From assembly GCA_963580285.1 (NCBI GenBank), contig OY757014.1, forward strand, positions 19,756,088 through 19,820,087: a stretch of DNA of 64,000 bases, in the 5' to 3' direction. The DNA comes from Lucinisca nassula. Taxonomy: Eukaryota; Mollusca; Bivalvia; Lucinida; Lucinidae. Both the position numbers and the translations under genes were made by a program. The notes beneath the pieces are model-generated. The model made no database searches. It worked only from the letters and a program-made list of their open reading frames with translations, and was not told the origin of the DNA. This document shows, piece after piece, positions 55,088 to 64,000 of this stretch; the first letter of the stretch is position 1, and the number at the start of each line of letters is the position of its first letter.

Positions 55088-55871
55088 AATTCCGCCGAAG
55101 GCTATGTCGCGCCTGTCGTGGCACAAAGTCACCCAACCATGATATGTAGGTCAAGGTCAAACATAGATGCTCGCACAAAAGTTTCCATTTATTAATGCAA
55201 GCTTGTACTAAGTATCATTAAGCTCTAATAATTCTTGAGAAATGAACTTAACCATTAGGGTGAACGCTAGGGTGGTCGCAATATTTTACAATGTCGGTGA
55301 ACCATGAAATGTAGGTCAAGGCCAAACATGGATGCTTGCATTTAAGTCGCCATCCACAGATACAAGTTTGTACCAAGTATCATTAATGAAGCTCTTATAG
55401 TTCTTGAGAAATAAGCTTGACTATTACGGTGAACGCTAGGGTGGTAGCAATATTTACAAAGTCATTGAACCATGAAATATAGGTCAAGGTCAAATATGGA
55501 TGCTTGCATTTAAGTTACCATACCCAGATACAAGTTTGTACCAAGCATCATTAATAAAGCTCTTATAGTTCTTGAGAAATAAACTTGACCATTAGGGTGA
55601 ACGCTAGGGTGGTCGCAATATTTTACAAAGCCAGTGAACCATGAAATGTAGGTCAAGGTCAAAAATGGATGCTTGCATGTAAGTTGTCATCCCCAGATAC
55701 AAGTTTGTACCAAGTATCATTAATGAAGCGCTTGTTCTTGAGAAATAAACTTGACCATTAGGGTAAACGCTACTGGGTGGTCGCAAATGTTGACGCCTTG
55801 ACAAACGGACGGACGAACGGACGGAAAACCGGGCGCCTATATCGCGCCATGCTAAAAGCAGGCGCGACAAA
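55088..55871 (+). mobile_element. pearl-like tandem-repeat element
   Basis: Four units of about 165 bp start near 55133, 55302, 55465 and 55636 (AACCATGAAATGTAGGTCAA). They are followed by a GGACGGACGAACGGACGG microsatellite and a right-end hairpin (GGGCGCCTATATCGCGCC). The left GTCGCGCCTG is complementary to the right CAGGCGCGAC (about 55859-55868). Confidence 0.75.
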
Positions 55872-55949
55872 AAGTGTTTGATCCGGGCTTGCACTGATTG
55901 CCAGTGTCTATGCTGATTCACGTCTCGGCTATTTATGCATGCTGTAACT

Positions 55950-56265
55950 GTAACCCTTGACCTGCTGAATATTTGTATATGCCACACCAACTACTGATCC
56001 CGGGCTTCTCCAGACTTTCGGATGAGTCTTTAAACCGAGGTCCCGTCTCCGTATGACCTTAGCTGTTGGTGGGACGTAAAACTAAAACTCACTCACTCAC
56101 TCACACCAACTACTGATTATCAACCAATCAGATTACTCGATGCAAATTATTGCAACAAACACATGAGCTGAATGACAAACAATGAAGTTCCAGAGAAGCC
56201 ATCTGATCACGATCTTCATTGTTTGAAAGATAAGACATATCCGGGCTCAGCATGACAAGGGTTAA
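55950..56265 (-). mobile_element. P1 MITE split by S4
   Basis: It begins GTAACCCTTGACCTGCTGAA (first T of TTAA lost) and ends ACAAGGGTTAA at 56265. The hairpin is shortened (about 56185-56225). Confidence 0.75.
55999..56102 (+). mobile_element. S4 SINE, head-truncated, with target duplication
   Basis: It contains CGGGCTTCTCCAGACTTTCG, GTCTCCGTATGACC and a CTCA-repeat tail. The flank ACACCAACTACTGAT occurs at 55984-55998 and 56103-56117, a target duplication of 13-15 bp. Confidence 0.88.
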
Positions 56266-56507
56266 GTTATTGTATTTGCCTATTTTGGTTTTATTACACG
56301 CCCTATATCATTTATCCCATTTTTTTACAGAATCGAATCTTCCAGGAGTCCATTTTGAACAATAGGTGTGTCAGTTTGAGATGATTGGTATTTCGTTTTA
56401 GAAAATGAACAAACATCTTCCAAACAAAGTGTCTGATCGAGGCTTGCACTGTTTGCCAGTGTCCGTGGGGATTTTCCGGTATAAAATGGGCTAACTTAAC
56501 GTCCAGG

Positions 56508-57015
56508 CGGCCGTTTCACTAAACGTCGTAAGTCTAAGATTTTCTTAAGTTCGATCTTACGAAATCGTAACTCAAATTTTGCGTTTCATTAACGTTCTTT
56601 TCATAAGAATTTCTTAAGTTTTTGCGTAACTTTACGACAGGGTACCCCCTGTCTTAACTTTACGAATTTCGTAAGTGTCATGGCGGCTCTTGGGTTTTTC
56701 TACCATATGCAACAAAATGATCGAAGAAATCGACGGCCCCGTGTTTGTAGAGAGCGAAACAACCCTCTCCTGTTTCTCTCTGACGTAGAGTTGATAGAGC
56801 GGTACCGGTTTCCTAGGGTTGGTTTGGAGGATATCATCCAAGAGATTGAACATGACATTTCACCATTGTGTGCGAGAAGCCACTCTGTTGACGCCACCAC
56901 GAAGGTAAATATGATTCTCATTAGAACGATTTTATGGCTGTACACTGTAGCTATACTAAAAGCGATATACTGTAATATGCACACAAGCGTCATTTCCGTT
57001 GTCAACATGACGTAA
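56508..57015 (+). pseudogene. Harbinger element 5' part with HARBI1-like N-terminal exon
   Basis: At 56508-56580 a terminal-repeat-like sequence (GGCCGTTTCACTAAACGTCG) precedes a frame opening at ATG 56680. The first 75 residues resemble the N-terminus of HARBI1 (PIF/Harbinger nuclease): MRQNDRR-like start, RRPRVCRERNNPL and LSDVELIERYRFPRVG. Similarity ends at GAAG|GTAAAT (56904/56905), a good splice donor, so 56680-56904 may be exon 1 of an intron-containing transposase. The nuclease core and the 3' end are not in this window. Confidence 0.75.
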
Positions 57016-57719
57016 ACCTCATTAAAAATGCATCGTCAATAGTGTGTGGAATTATCTTGCCCTTTTAAGCTCGCCTGGGTACTAGGCGCTCATGGTGAGG
57101 TACACGTATTGTGATCGGTCAGTGTACATTGTCCGTCGTGAGCTTTACGGACACCTCATGAATCCTTAAACCAATTTGACTCAAACTTCACAGAAATGTT
57201 GTCTTGGGTAGCTCTCTACCTAAATAACTGAAATCGTTCTGCTCCGATTAATAAGATGGCCACCGAAACGGTTCTGTTCCGACGAGCAAAATAGTCTCAG
57301 AGCTAAAAATAGTAAAAAAAAAACAAAACAACAACAACAACAACAACAGCAAAAAAAATCAACAAAGCAAAAACAAAACAACAACAAAAAAAAAAAAAAA
57401 AAAAAACAACAACAAAAAAAACAACAAACAAACAAACAAACAAACAAAAAAAAAAAAAAAATGAATAAATAAAAATGTAAAAACCTTTCGGCCAGTTTGA
57501 TTCAAAGTTCACAGGGATGTTGCCTAGGTGGCTCCCTACCAAAAAGCTAAAATCTTTCTGCTCCGATGAACAAGATGATCGCCAGAGCTAAAATAGAAAA
57601 AATATAAATTTGCTTCAATGCGAACTCCTCCTAGACCCTTGGGCCAATTCGACTCAAACTTCACATGAATGTTGCCTAGGTAACTCCCTACAAAAGCGAG
57701 CAGAGGAGAGAGGCAGTCA
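57016..57719. repeat. unassigned plus (CAA)n/A-rich low complexity
   Basis: 57310-57462 is a CAA/AAAC/A-rich tract. Around it, phrases such as ACTCAAACTTCACA recur at about 57180, 57500 and 57653, suggesting a weak tandem repeat. No gene was recognised. Confidence 0.6.
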
Positions 57720-58112
57720 GAAGAAGAGATAAGCAGATCGAGAACATTATGAGGGCCGAAGATGACTCGAGAACATTCTTTGGGTTAGATAGGGCACAGA
57801 GAAAGTCCAGTAATACCGCAACAGAAAATCTGGTTGTAGAAATAGGATCTGTGAATCTAGAGAAGAGATATGCCAGGGTTGGGCAACTCATTTTCAGTAG
57901 CTGATATTGCCACTTAGGGAACGAAAGTTTTGATGCAGATTACTGGGAGCTTGTGGACGTAGCAGACGTAGCAAACATTTCTCATATTTGTGAGTTAGAA
58001 GGACCCCCCACCCCCAAAAGCATTGAATAAGCTTAGAAACAAGAAAGCAGCGGCTGTTATGGGATTGTGTAGTGAATATCTGAAGAAAGGAGGACATCCA
58101 GTTGTAGACTTC

Positions 58113-58346
58113 TTAACCTTTTTTGTACCAAACTGAATCTTCCTCCTTATAAATAGCAGGCGTCCATTTCATAATTTTTGGGGTGTCAGGTTGTGTTTTC
58201 TTCAAACACTGACTTGCTGGAAAATGAATGAACTCTTAGTAAACAGTGGAGGCCCTGATCAGACGCCGCGTTCTGCGGCGTCTGATCTGGGCCTGCACTG
58301 TTTGCCCGGGTACCCGTTTTGGGTTTCCCGGTACAAAATGGGTTAA
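58113..58346. mobile_element. P2 MITE inserted in the RT pseudogene (first)
   Basis: TTAA 58113-58116 and 58343-58346, GC hairpin near 58260-58285. The target TTAA lies in the RT text coding for ..DFLT... Confidence 0.9.
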
Positions 58347-58363
58347 CAGGGTTGTAAAATACG

Positions 58364-58581
58364 TTAACCCATTGTACACTAGTGGACTCTTCGATTGCTA
58401 TATGTTGGCCAAGTCCATTTGTCATATTAGGGTAGGTAGGCCTATTTTTTCATTCCTATTTTTTTTGACGGAAAACTTTCTGTTAGCAAATAGTGCAGGC
58501 CCTGATCAGACGGCTTCGGATATTGGCCTACCCTGTTTGCCAAGGTACCCCTCTAGGGGTTTCCCGTCTATAATCGGTTAA
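58364..58581. mobile_element. P2 MITE inserted in the RT pseudogene (second)
   Basis: TTAA 58364-58367 and 58578-58581, separated from the first copy by 17 bp. The two copies differ markedly, so they are independent insertions and not one copy duplicated. Confidence 0.88.
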
Positions 58582-58725
58582 TCAAATCAAGGACAGTGTC
58601 TGGTATCTTGAAAGAAGGTATTCCTATCCCAGTTTATAAAAAGGGGGACTCAACCAACCCCGGGAATTACAGAGGGATCACTTTGACCCCATTTATTTTG
58701 AAGGTACTCGAACACCTACATCCTT

Positions 58726-58959
58726 AGTGCTCGTCACAACTAAATCTTAGAACAATCGCAGTCAAAACTTCAAAAAGGATCTACCAGTGGAAACTCATCT
58801 CCGAAGAGAAGAAGTGAAGGGAATGATGTCTTAGAATGTACAGAATGTATCCTAGTATTTCTAAGTGCAATGCTAAGAGGTGCAGGTGCTGTTCCCATTT
58901 ATGCACTGCCTTTACCGTTCCTTCATCTGTAAACGGTAGACGCTTTTCTGTAGTTACAT
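58726..58959. other. no supported feature
   Basis: Unassigned sequence after the reverse transcriptase similarity ends. Confidence 0.5.
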
Positions 58960-60213
58960 GTAACATAGAAGTGTAGGCAATGATCCGGAATACAATTAAC
59001 CCACAGCACCCGTCAGAGACACCAAAGGAAAAGAAACACAAACATAAACAACAAGATCAATAGCGGAAAGCCAAAAGGACAGTTACTTTCCCACAAACTG
59101 GCAAATTGGTTAGCCAAAAACAAAATAATACAAGCGATACACACACTCAAAGACAATCCATAACAAAATTAAACCGCGACAGAATAACCGACTTGGAACG
59201 GTCAGTGAAACGAATTCCGCTGGTGGGGTGGGGAGGGGTGGGTTAAATGGATTTTACGTGGCTGCAATACTCGCCCTTACTTCCGTCGCGATTTAGACAA
59301 ATAATCTGTTTAGTCCGCATGAAAGCCTCCTTACTCATGAATGCAATATCTCCGAGAACACAAAAATCAAAACAACCATAGAGATGAAACAACGGTGAGT
59401 GCTCGACAGCAAGAAACCACAGAAATGCTGGAGCACAGGAAAACCAAGAAATAGACTCCAATGGGCCCGACCAGAGACAGAGAATCAGGCACAAACCAAC
59501 ATTACATAAAACTTAATTCTTTTCTAATTCTCAGTAAGTCTTTCGCTGGAACGGTCATAGAATCTGAGGCCTGACCCACCAGTGTAAAATTAAAGAGGGG
59601 AGAAAAAATGTCAACCGTGATTGGGTTAACTACAATGCATGCAGTCTGTCGTATAACAGTTATGTTGTATCCTATCTTTTTGTATAGAAGAGTGACTTTA
59701 TGAAATTGGATGCTGAAGTCATTGCAAGTATATTCTGAATTTATATACTAGGTCACCATAAAATTCGGGTTCCAATAGACCTTGTTGCGAAAAAGATTTA
59801 AGTCAAACGTTGAATTTTGAAATTTAAACGGAATGACGTCTATAAAATTTTGAAAAGGCTTTGCGTAGTTTTTGATATTATAACCCTAATTAAGAAGTTT
59901 AGCAGTTAACAATTTATTACGAGTGTTGAAGTCAGTAACATGACTAGGCACTTGGAAAATCCAATTAGTGCGAAATAAAAACTCCATAGGATGCCGCAAG
60001 AGGAACAGCACCATCCAAGAAAGGAAAATTTACAATCTCAAAATCAAAATCATCGCGTTCATCATAAATTTTGCAGAAAACAAACCAATCTACAATAGAT
60101 AGCTGTAAATCCAAAAACGGGGCCTCGGTTTCAGAAGAATTAGCTTTTTGAAGTTCTGAGGGGTTAATTTGACTGATCAAACCATCGAAATAGGTATTGC
60201 AATTTGTCAATAT
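58960..60213 (-). pseudogene. Penelope-like element: reverse transcriptase C-terminal part and 3' region
   Basis: Reading down the minus strand from 60213: YFDGLISQINPSEL, SSETEAPFLDLQLSI, YDERDDFDFEIVNFPFLDGA, YGVFISH, then SHVTDFNTRNKLLTAKLL (59960-59885), KKIGYNITVIRQTACIVVNP (about 59690-59630) and GQASDSMTVPA (about 59585-59550). This is the order in Penelope-like proteins of molluscs. Stops and shifts interrupt it. Below about 59540 lies the 3' non-coding sequence shared with the fragments at 25, 37 and 63 kb. Confidence 0.85.
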
Positions 60214-60217
60214 TTAA

Positions 60218-61609
60218 CACGAATTTGTGTTTCTACAAAATCACACATGTATCCCCCTTTTTGACCTCTAAGCATGACCTTGACATTGGAGGTATAGGTC
60301 TGGGTCTTGTGTGCAACACATCATCTAATAAAGGTGAACATTTCTGAAAAATAACTTAAAAAAAAGTCCATCGAGGAATAAGGAGGTTATTGACCCTACA
60401 CGAAAAAAAGCCCTTTTTTACATTTGACCTTTAAGTATGACATTCACCTTGGAGAAACCGACCCGTGTCTTACACGTGACACATCCTCCTATGATGGTTA
60501 ACATTTTTACCAGTAATTAAAAAATCCATCAAGGAATAAGAAAGTAACTACCAGGACCAAGCTAAGACCCTTTTTTGACATTTGACCCTTCAGTATGACC
60601 TTGCCCTTTGAGGTACCGATTTGGATCTTGGGCGCAGCATATCTTCTCATGATGGTTAACATTTCTGCAAAGTAATTTCATAATCCATCAAAGAATTATA
60701 AAGCCATTGACCGTACACGAAAAAGGGCCCCTTTTAAACCTTTGACCTTTAAGTATGACCTTGACATTGAAGGAACAGGCCCTAGACACATCGACTAATG
60801 AAGATGAACATTTCTTCAAGGCTACTTCAAAAAGTCCATCCAGAAATAAAAAAAGGTTGTTGACTGGACGCGAAAAAAATTACCATTTTTGAACTTTGAC
60901 CTCTAAGTATGACCTTGACCTAGGAGGTACCGACCTGGGTCTTGCGAGCAACACATCGCCCGGTGATGGCTAACATTTCTGCCAAGTAAAAAAACTACCC
61001 AGGCATAAGAAAGTTATTGACCAAACAAGAAAAAAGACAATTTTTTACCTTTGACCTTTAAGTGTGACCTTGACCTTGGAGGAACCGACCTGGGTCATGC
61101 GCGCAACACATCGTCTCATGATTAACATTTCTGCTAAGTCATTTCACAATCCATCCAGGAACAATAAAGTTATTGACCGAACACGAAACAAGGCGCCTTT
61201 TTTACCTCTGGCCTCTAGGTATGACCTGGGTCATGCGCTTGACACATCGTCTCTTGGTGGTTAACATTTCTGCAAAGTAATTTCAAAATCCATCTAAAAA
61301 TAAGAAAGTTATTGACCGGACACGATTTGCCCATACATACATACAAGATTTTGTGACCAACGAACTTCCAAGGATGATAAATAAAAAAGTATAAAATCTA
61401 GAGTTATAGTTCTTGCGCTCTGCATGTCGTCTAATGTTGATTAATATTTATATGAAAATTCGTGCATAAAACTTGAATGGTTTTCAAGTTCTAGAGCGGA
61501 CACGATTTTGGGACAGACAGACATACAGGCAGATAGACAGACTGACGGACAGACGGATAGACAGACGACCGGGGAAAAAACAATATGCCTCCCCTAAAAG
61601 GGGAGAGAC
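60218..61609 (+). mobile_element. pearl-like tandem-repeat element inserted in the Penelope-like gene
   Basis: Seven units of about 157 bp (TTGACCTTTAAGTATGACCT) start near 60265, 60425, 60585, 60745, 60900, 61055 and 61205. They are followed by a GGACAGACAGACATACAGGC-type microsatellite (61507-61567) and a hairpin, CTCCCCTAAAAGGGGAG. TTAA occurs at 60214-60217 and 61610-61613. Collapsing these restores contiguous Penelope-like text across the codons for ..DDLLNID... The insertion left either a TTAA duplication or a T|T junction that mimics one. Confidence 0.82.
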
Positions 61610-61830
61610 TTAATAAATCATCCAGATATCTAAAGGTCTAGCTAAAGGCTTCAATGATTTCAGATTGGTTTTTGAACGGAAAGGGACATCATTTAGTCTT
61701 TCATAACAAAACTAGAAAAGATCAGCCACAAGGGGTGCTCAGTTCGTACCCATCGGAACACCCACAACTTATCTAAATAACTTAGTACCAAATCGTATGT
61801 AATTAGTGACAAGTAGAAAGGTGGGAGCTG
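61610..61830 (-). pseudogene. Penelope-like element: reverse transcriptase core
   Basis: The minus strand reads NYIRFGTKLFR, then VVGVPMGTN, a stop, APLVADLF, a stop, FCYER. It reaches RYLDDLL (61628-61610), the RT box with the catalytic aspartates, where the tandem-repeat element interrupts. Similarity upstream fades near 61830. It belongs with 58960-60213 as one element. Confidence 0.85.
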
Positions 61831-63406
61831 GCATGACCATAAAGTATAATATACTGAGCCAAACACATTGCGCAACACAGATATGGTTAAATTTTCGTGG
61901 TAATTTCTGGTGCAGGATAGTCTGGATGACATATGTTGCTGAACTATAACCAATTAATGATTTGAATTCGTTGATTTCGGTTTCCGGAGCATGGTTCACG
62001 GAGGTCGAATCTGATTGGTCGAAACGGTAATTTTGATTCCATGCGCTTCCGGAGACATCTGGAATGCCAGTTTATCAAGAATTCCTTTTTAAACGACCCC
62101 CAATAAGGAAAGATTATGTGATTTAAAAATGTCTTTACATTGTCACAAAATTTAACGAGAACGTTCTAACGACTGACCTGTTTGCGTTTTTACTGAACAT
62201 TCAATGGACAACAATAGAAATTAAAGTGGTGACAAATTCCAACAATGAGATTTTTAAATGAAAACCTTGTGAATCCCGTTTACTTTTATTGTTATTGGGC
62301 GTTAGAAAACAAATTCTGTGGAATTATTGCATCAGGACTCAGATTTGTCTTCAACAAATTCTGAAATTGCCAATTGGACCCTTTATGCCATAGTTCCATT
62401 ATTTCTTGTCTGGAAGCGAAGACATGTTGTCGCCTGTGATCAAAATTAAAGAAAACTTGATTAACAATAAAATTAATCATTACACAAAAAATTCTCAGCA
62501 ATATTCTCAGAAAACGATCTTCCTTTCAGGTTTACGAATGCATGTTACATGCCGCGTTCCTGAAAATCATAATGTGTTTCATTTTTAACAAACACCCTAG
62601 CCCCAGAATTTGGTTTCTTTCTTGAACAGATCGAAACAGAACGTTAAAAGCAAAAAGCTGCATGCTAGGGTTATTGGTCAGGGGTATTGTTTAGACGATT
62701 CGTAGAATATATATACATTCTGCTCATTATTATCAATACAAACCACTGTTGCATTATAACTTTGGCTCAGTATATTTATGCTCTTCAGAAGTGAAAAAAA
62801 CAACAACAACAACATTTCTCACATTACATACAAGACAGAGGGAATCTTCCCTATGAAATGTTCATTCAATTAAATCATGCTTTTTTTCTTTTATAAGATT
62901 ATGAGGAAGTGTAGTGAAAAGGGTGGAAACACATAAGTAGACAGACTTGAAGCAAGAAAACGCCTGGCTTTAAATTTATTAAATCTTAATTGGATTTTTA
63001 TGGACCAAAACAGATTTCTCCCTGATCTTTCAAATACTTTGTCGCAATATTTAACCACATGTTTTTGATTGCAGTAAAACATGAAGTTAATAATTTGGAA
63101 AGTTCAGTGAAACTTAGAAATGAATTTGCAATAAACCGTGCTTTGTATGGTAACTTTTATGAAGTTTAGGTAACCAATATAACCTGGGAAGCTTGTCTTG
63201 GCCTTCTAGAACACAGCAAATTTGGTGGCTGAATGACCAATGTGGTCATCAACTACAGCCCTCTCAACGGCCAAAGTTTGCAGTTCATAGGCCCCAGTTC
63301 CACCAAGCTCTTGCTGAAGAATGTTAACATAGTGGAACCGTCAAACTATGACCACATTGTTAGCGACCTGGTCTGCTTGAGCCAAAACAAACTTCCTCGG
63401 AGTCTA
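61831..63406. other. no supported feature
   Basis: AT-rich unassigned sequence. A 95-residue frame at 63233-63520 has no recognisable domain and runs into Penelope-like 3' sequence, so I do not call it a gene. Confidence 0.45.
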
Positions 63407-64000
63407 ACTGTTGGTTTTCTTTTGCTCCAGCAATTCTGTTGTTGTATGCTGTCGAGTCCTCAACCTTGTTTCATCTCTGTAGTTTTTTTTATTTGTATGT
63501 TCTCGGGGATGTTACACTGATGAGTTAGGAAGCCTTCATGCGGACTGAACAAAATTAGTGTATACCGCGACAGAGGTAAGGGCGAGGATTATGGCCATGC
63601 TAAATCGATTTAAGCCCCCCCCCCCAGTGGAATTATTTCCACTAACCGTTCCAAGGCGGCTCTTCTGTGGCGGTTTATTTATGTTGTTGTTTGTTACTGG
63701 TAGTTAACCCAATCACGGTTGGCAACTTTGCTTCCCTCTTTAATTGCACGCCGGTGGGTCAGGCCTCAGATTCTATGACGGCTCCAACGTAAAGGCTTAT
63801 TGAGAATTAGAAAGATAATGTTGGTTGGTGCCTGATGCTCTGTCTCTGGTTGGGCTCATCGGAGTCTAACTGTTGGTTTTCTTTTGCTCCAGCATTTCAT
63901 CAGTGGATTCTTGCTGTCGAGTCCTCACCGTTGTCTCACCTCTGTGGTTCTTTGATTTTTGTGTTCACGGAGATGTTGCACTGATGAGTTAGGAGGCCTT
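63407..64000 (+). mobile_element. Penelope-like fragments, head to tail, running off the window
   Basis: 63407-63697 is 3' non-coding text (CTGTCGAGTCCTCAACC, TTCCAAGGCGGCTCTTC). At 63698 a second fragment starts within coding sequence (VVNPITVGNFASLFN, then GQASDSMTAP) and continues through the same 3' text to the window end. The shared GAGTCTAACTGTTGG appears in both. Confidence 0.8.

Larger units (their letters stand above)
57720..58725 (+). pseudogene. non-LTR reverse transcriptase pseudogene carrying two P2 MITEs
   Basis: In one frame it reads NIMRAEDDSRTFFGLDRAQR, then DADYWELVDVADVAN. After a one-base shift it reads NKLRNKKAAAVMGLCSEYL and KKGGHPVVDFL, ending at a TTAA (58113-58116). 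After the two MITEs it continues VSGILKEGIPIPVYKKGD and NPGNYRGITL to 58722. These match the linker and first RT blocks of an animal LINE. Collapsing each MITE to one TTAA keeps the reading frame, with one in-frame stop between them. Confidence 0.8.

Noticed and set aside
57220..57542. Cys/Phe/Val-rich membrane-like proteins on the minus strand
   Set aside because: Low-complexity CAA/A-rich DNA gives hydrophobic translations by chance.
63233..63520. 95-residue protein near the window end
   Set aside because: The frame runs into Penelope-like non-coding sequence and shows no domain I recognise.

Overview
This is a stretch of animal genomic DNA, most likely from a bivalve mollusc. The evidence is the mix of repeats: tandem-repeat elements of the bivalve 'pearl' type (cores of about 145-165 bp followed by a GGAC/AGAC microsatellite and a terminal hairpin), several tRNA-derived SINEs, Penelope-like elements and non-LTR retrotransposons. 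I cannot name the species. I could not support any host protein-coding gene, rRNA or genuine tRNA gene. Almost everything recognisable is mobile DNA, much of it nested, and there is one short assembly gap (9882-9904).

Layout. 0.3-4.4 kb: a nested tandem-repeat element interrupted by a 1.8 kb insertion whose 452-bp terminal direct repeats look identical. 4.4-13.9 kb: a mosaic of MITEs and SINEs plus two more tandem-repeat blocks. 14.1-18.2 kb: a nearly intact non-LTR retrotransposon (endonuclease plus reverse transcriptase) with a 2A-type ribosome-skipping motif near its N-terminus and a single late frameshift. 20.1-21.4 kb: a second, internally deleted LINE that runs into a head-to-tail SINE array (21.4-23.9 kb). 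25-39 kb: Penelope-like 3' fragments, a dead mariner, a hAT-like and other MITEs, and a quasi-palindromic 21-bp array. 39.5-53.1 kb: a large tandem segmental duplication (unit 1 39455-45694, unit 2 45778-53141). 54-64 kb: a pogo-like MITE, a Harbinger (HARBI1-like) 5' fragment, a LINE pseudogene carrying two MITEs, and a Penelope-like element split by a tandem-repeat element.

Family names used below are working names. P1 and P2 are two TTAA-flanked MITEs with CCC-type ends (piggyBac-like). A and B are two related MITEs with a long GC-rich central hairpin. F is a pogo-like hairpin MITE. S1-S6 are SINE families. The duplication and several nested insertions give filled/empty site pairs, so boundaries and target-site duplications of P1, P2, B, S1 and S4 can be read directly. 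P1 and P2 share a hairpin module although their ends differ. That shared module and the common architecture of the tandem-repeat elements are the most interesting leads. No piggyBac-type transposase or Helitron protein is visible here, so the machinery that moves these elements must lie elsewhere.
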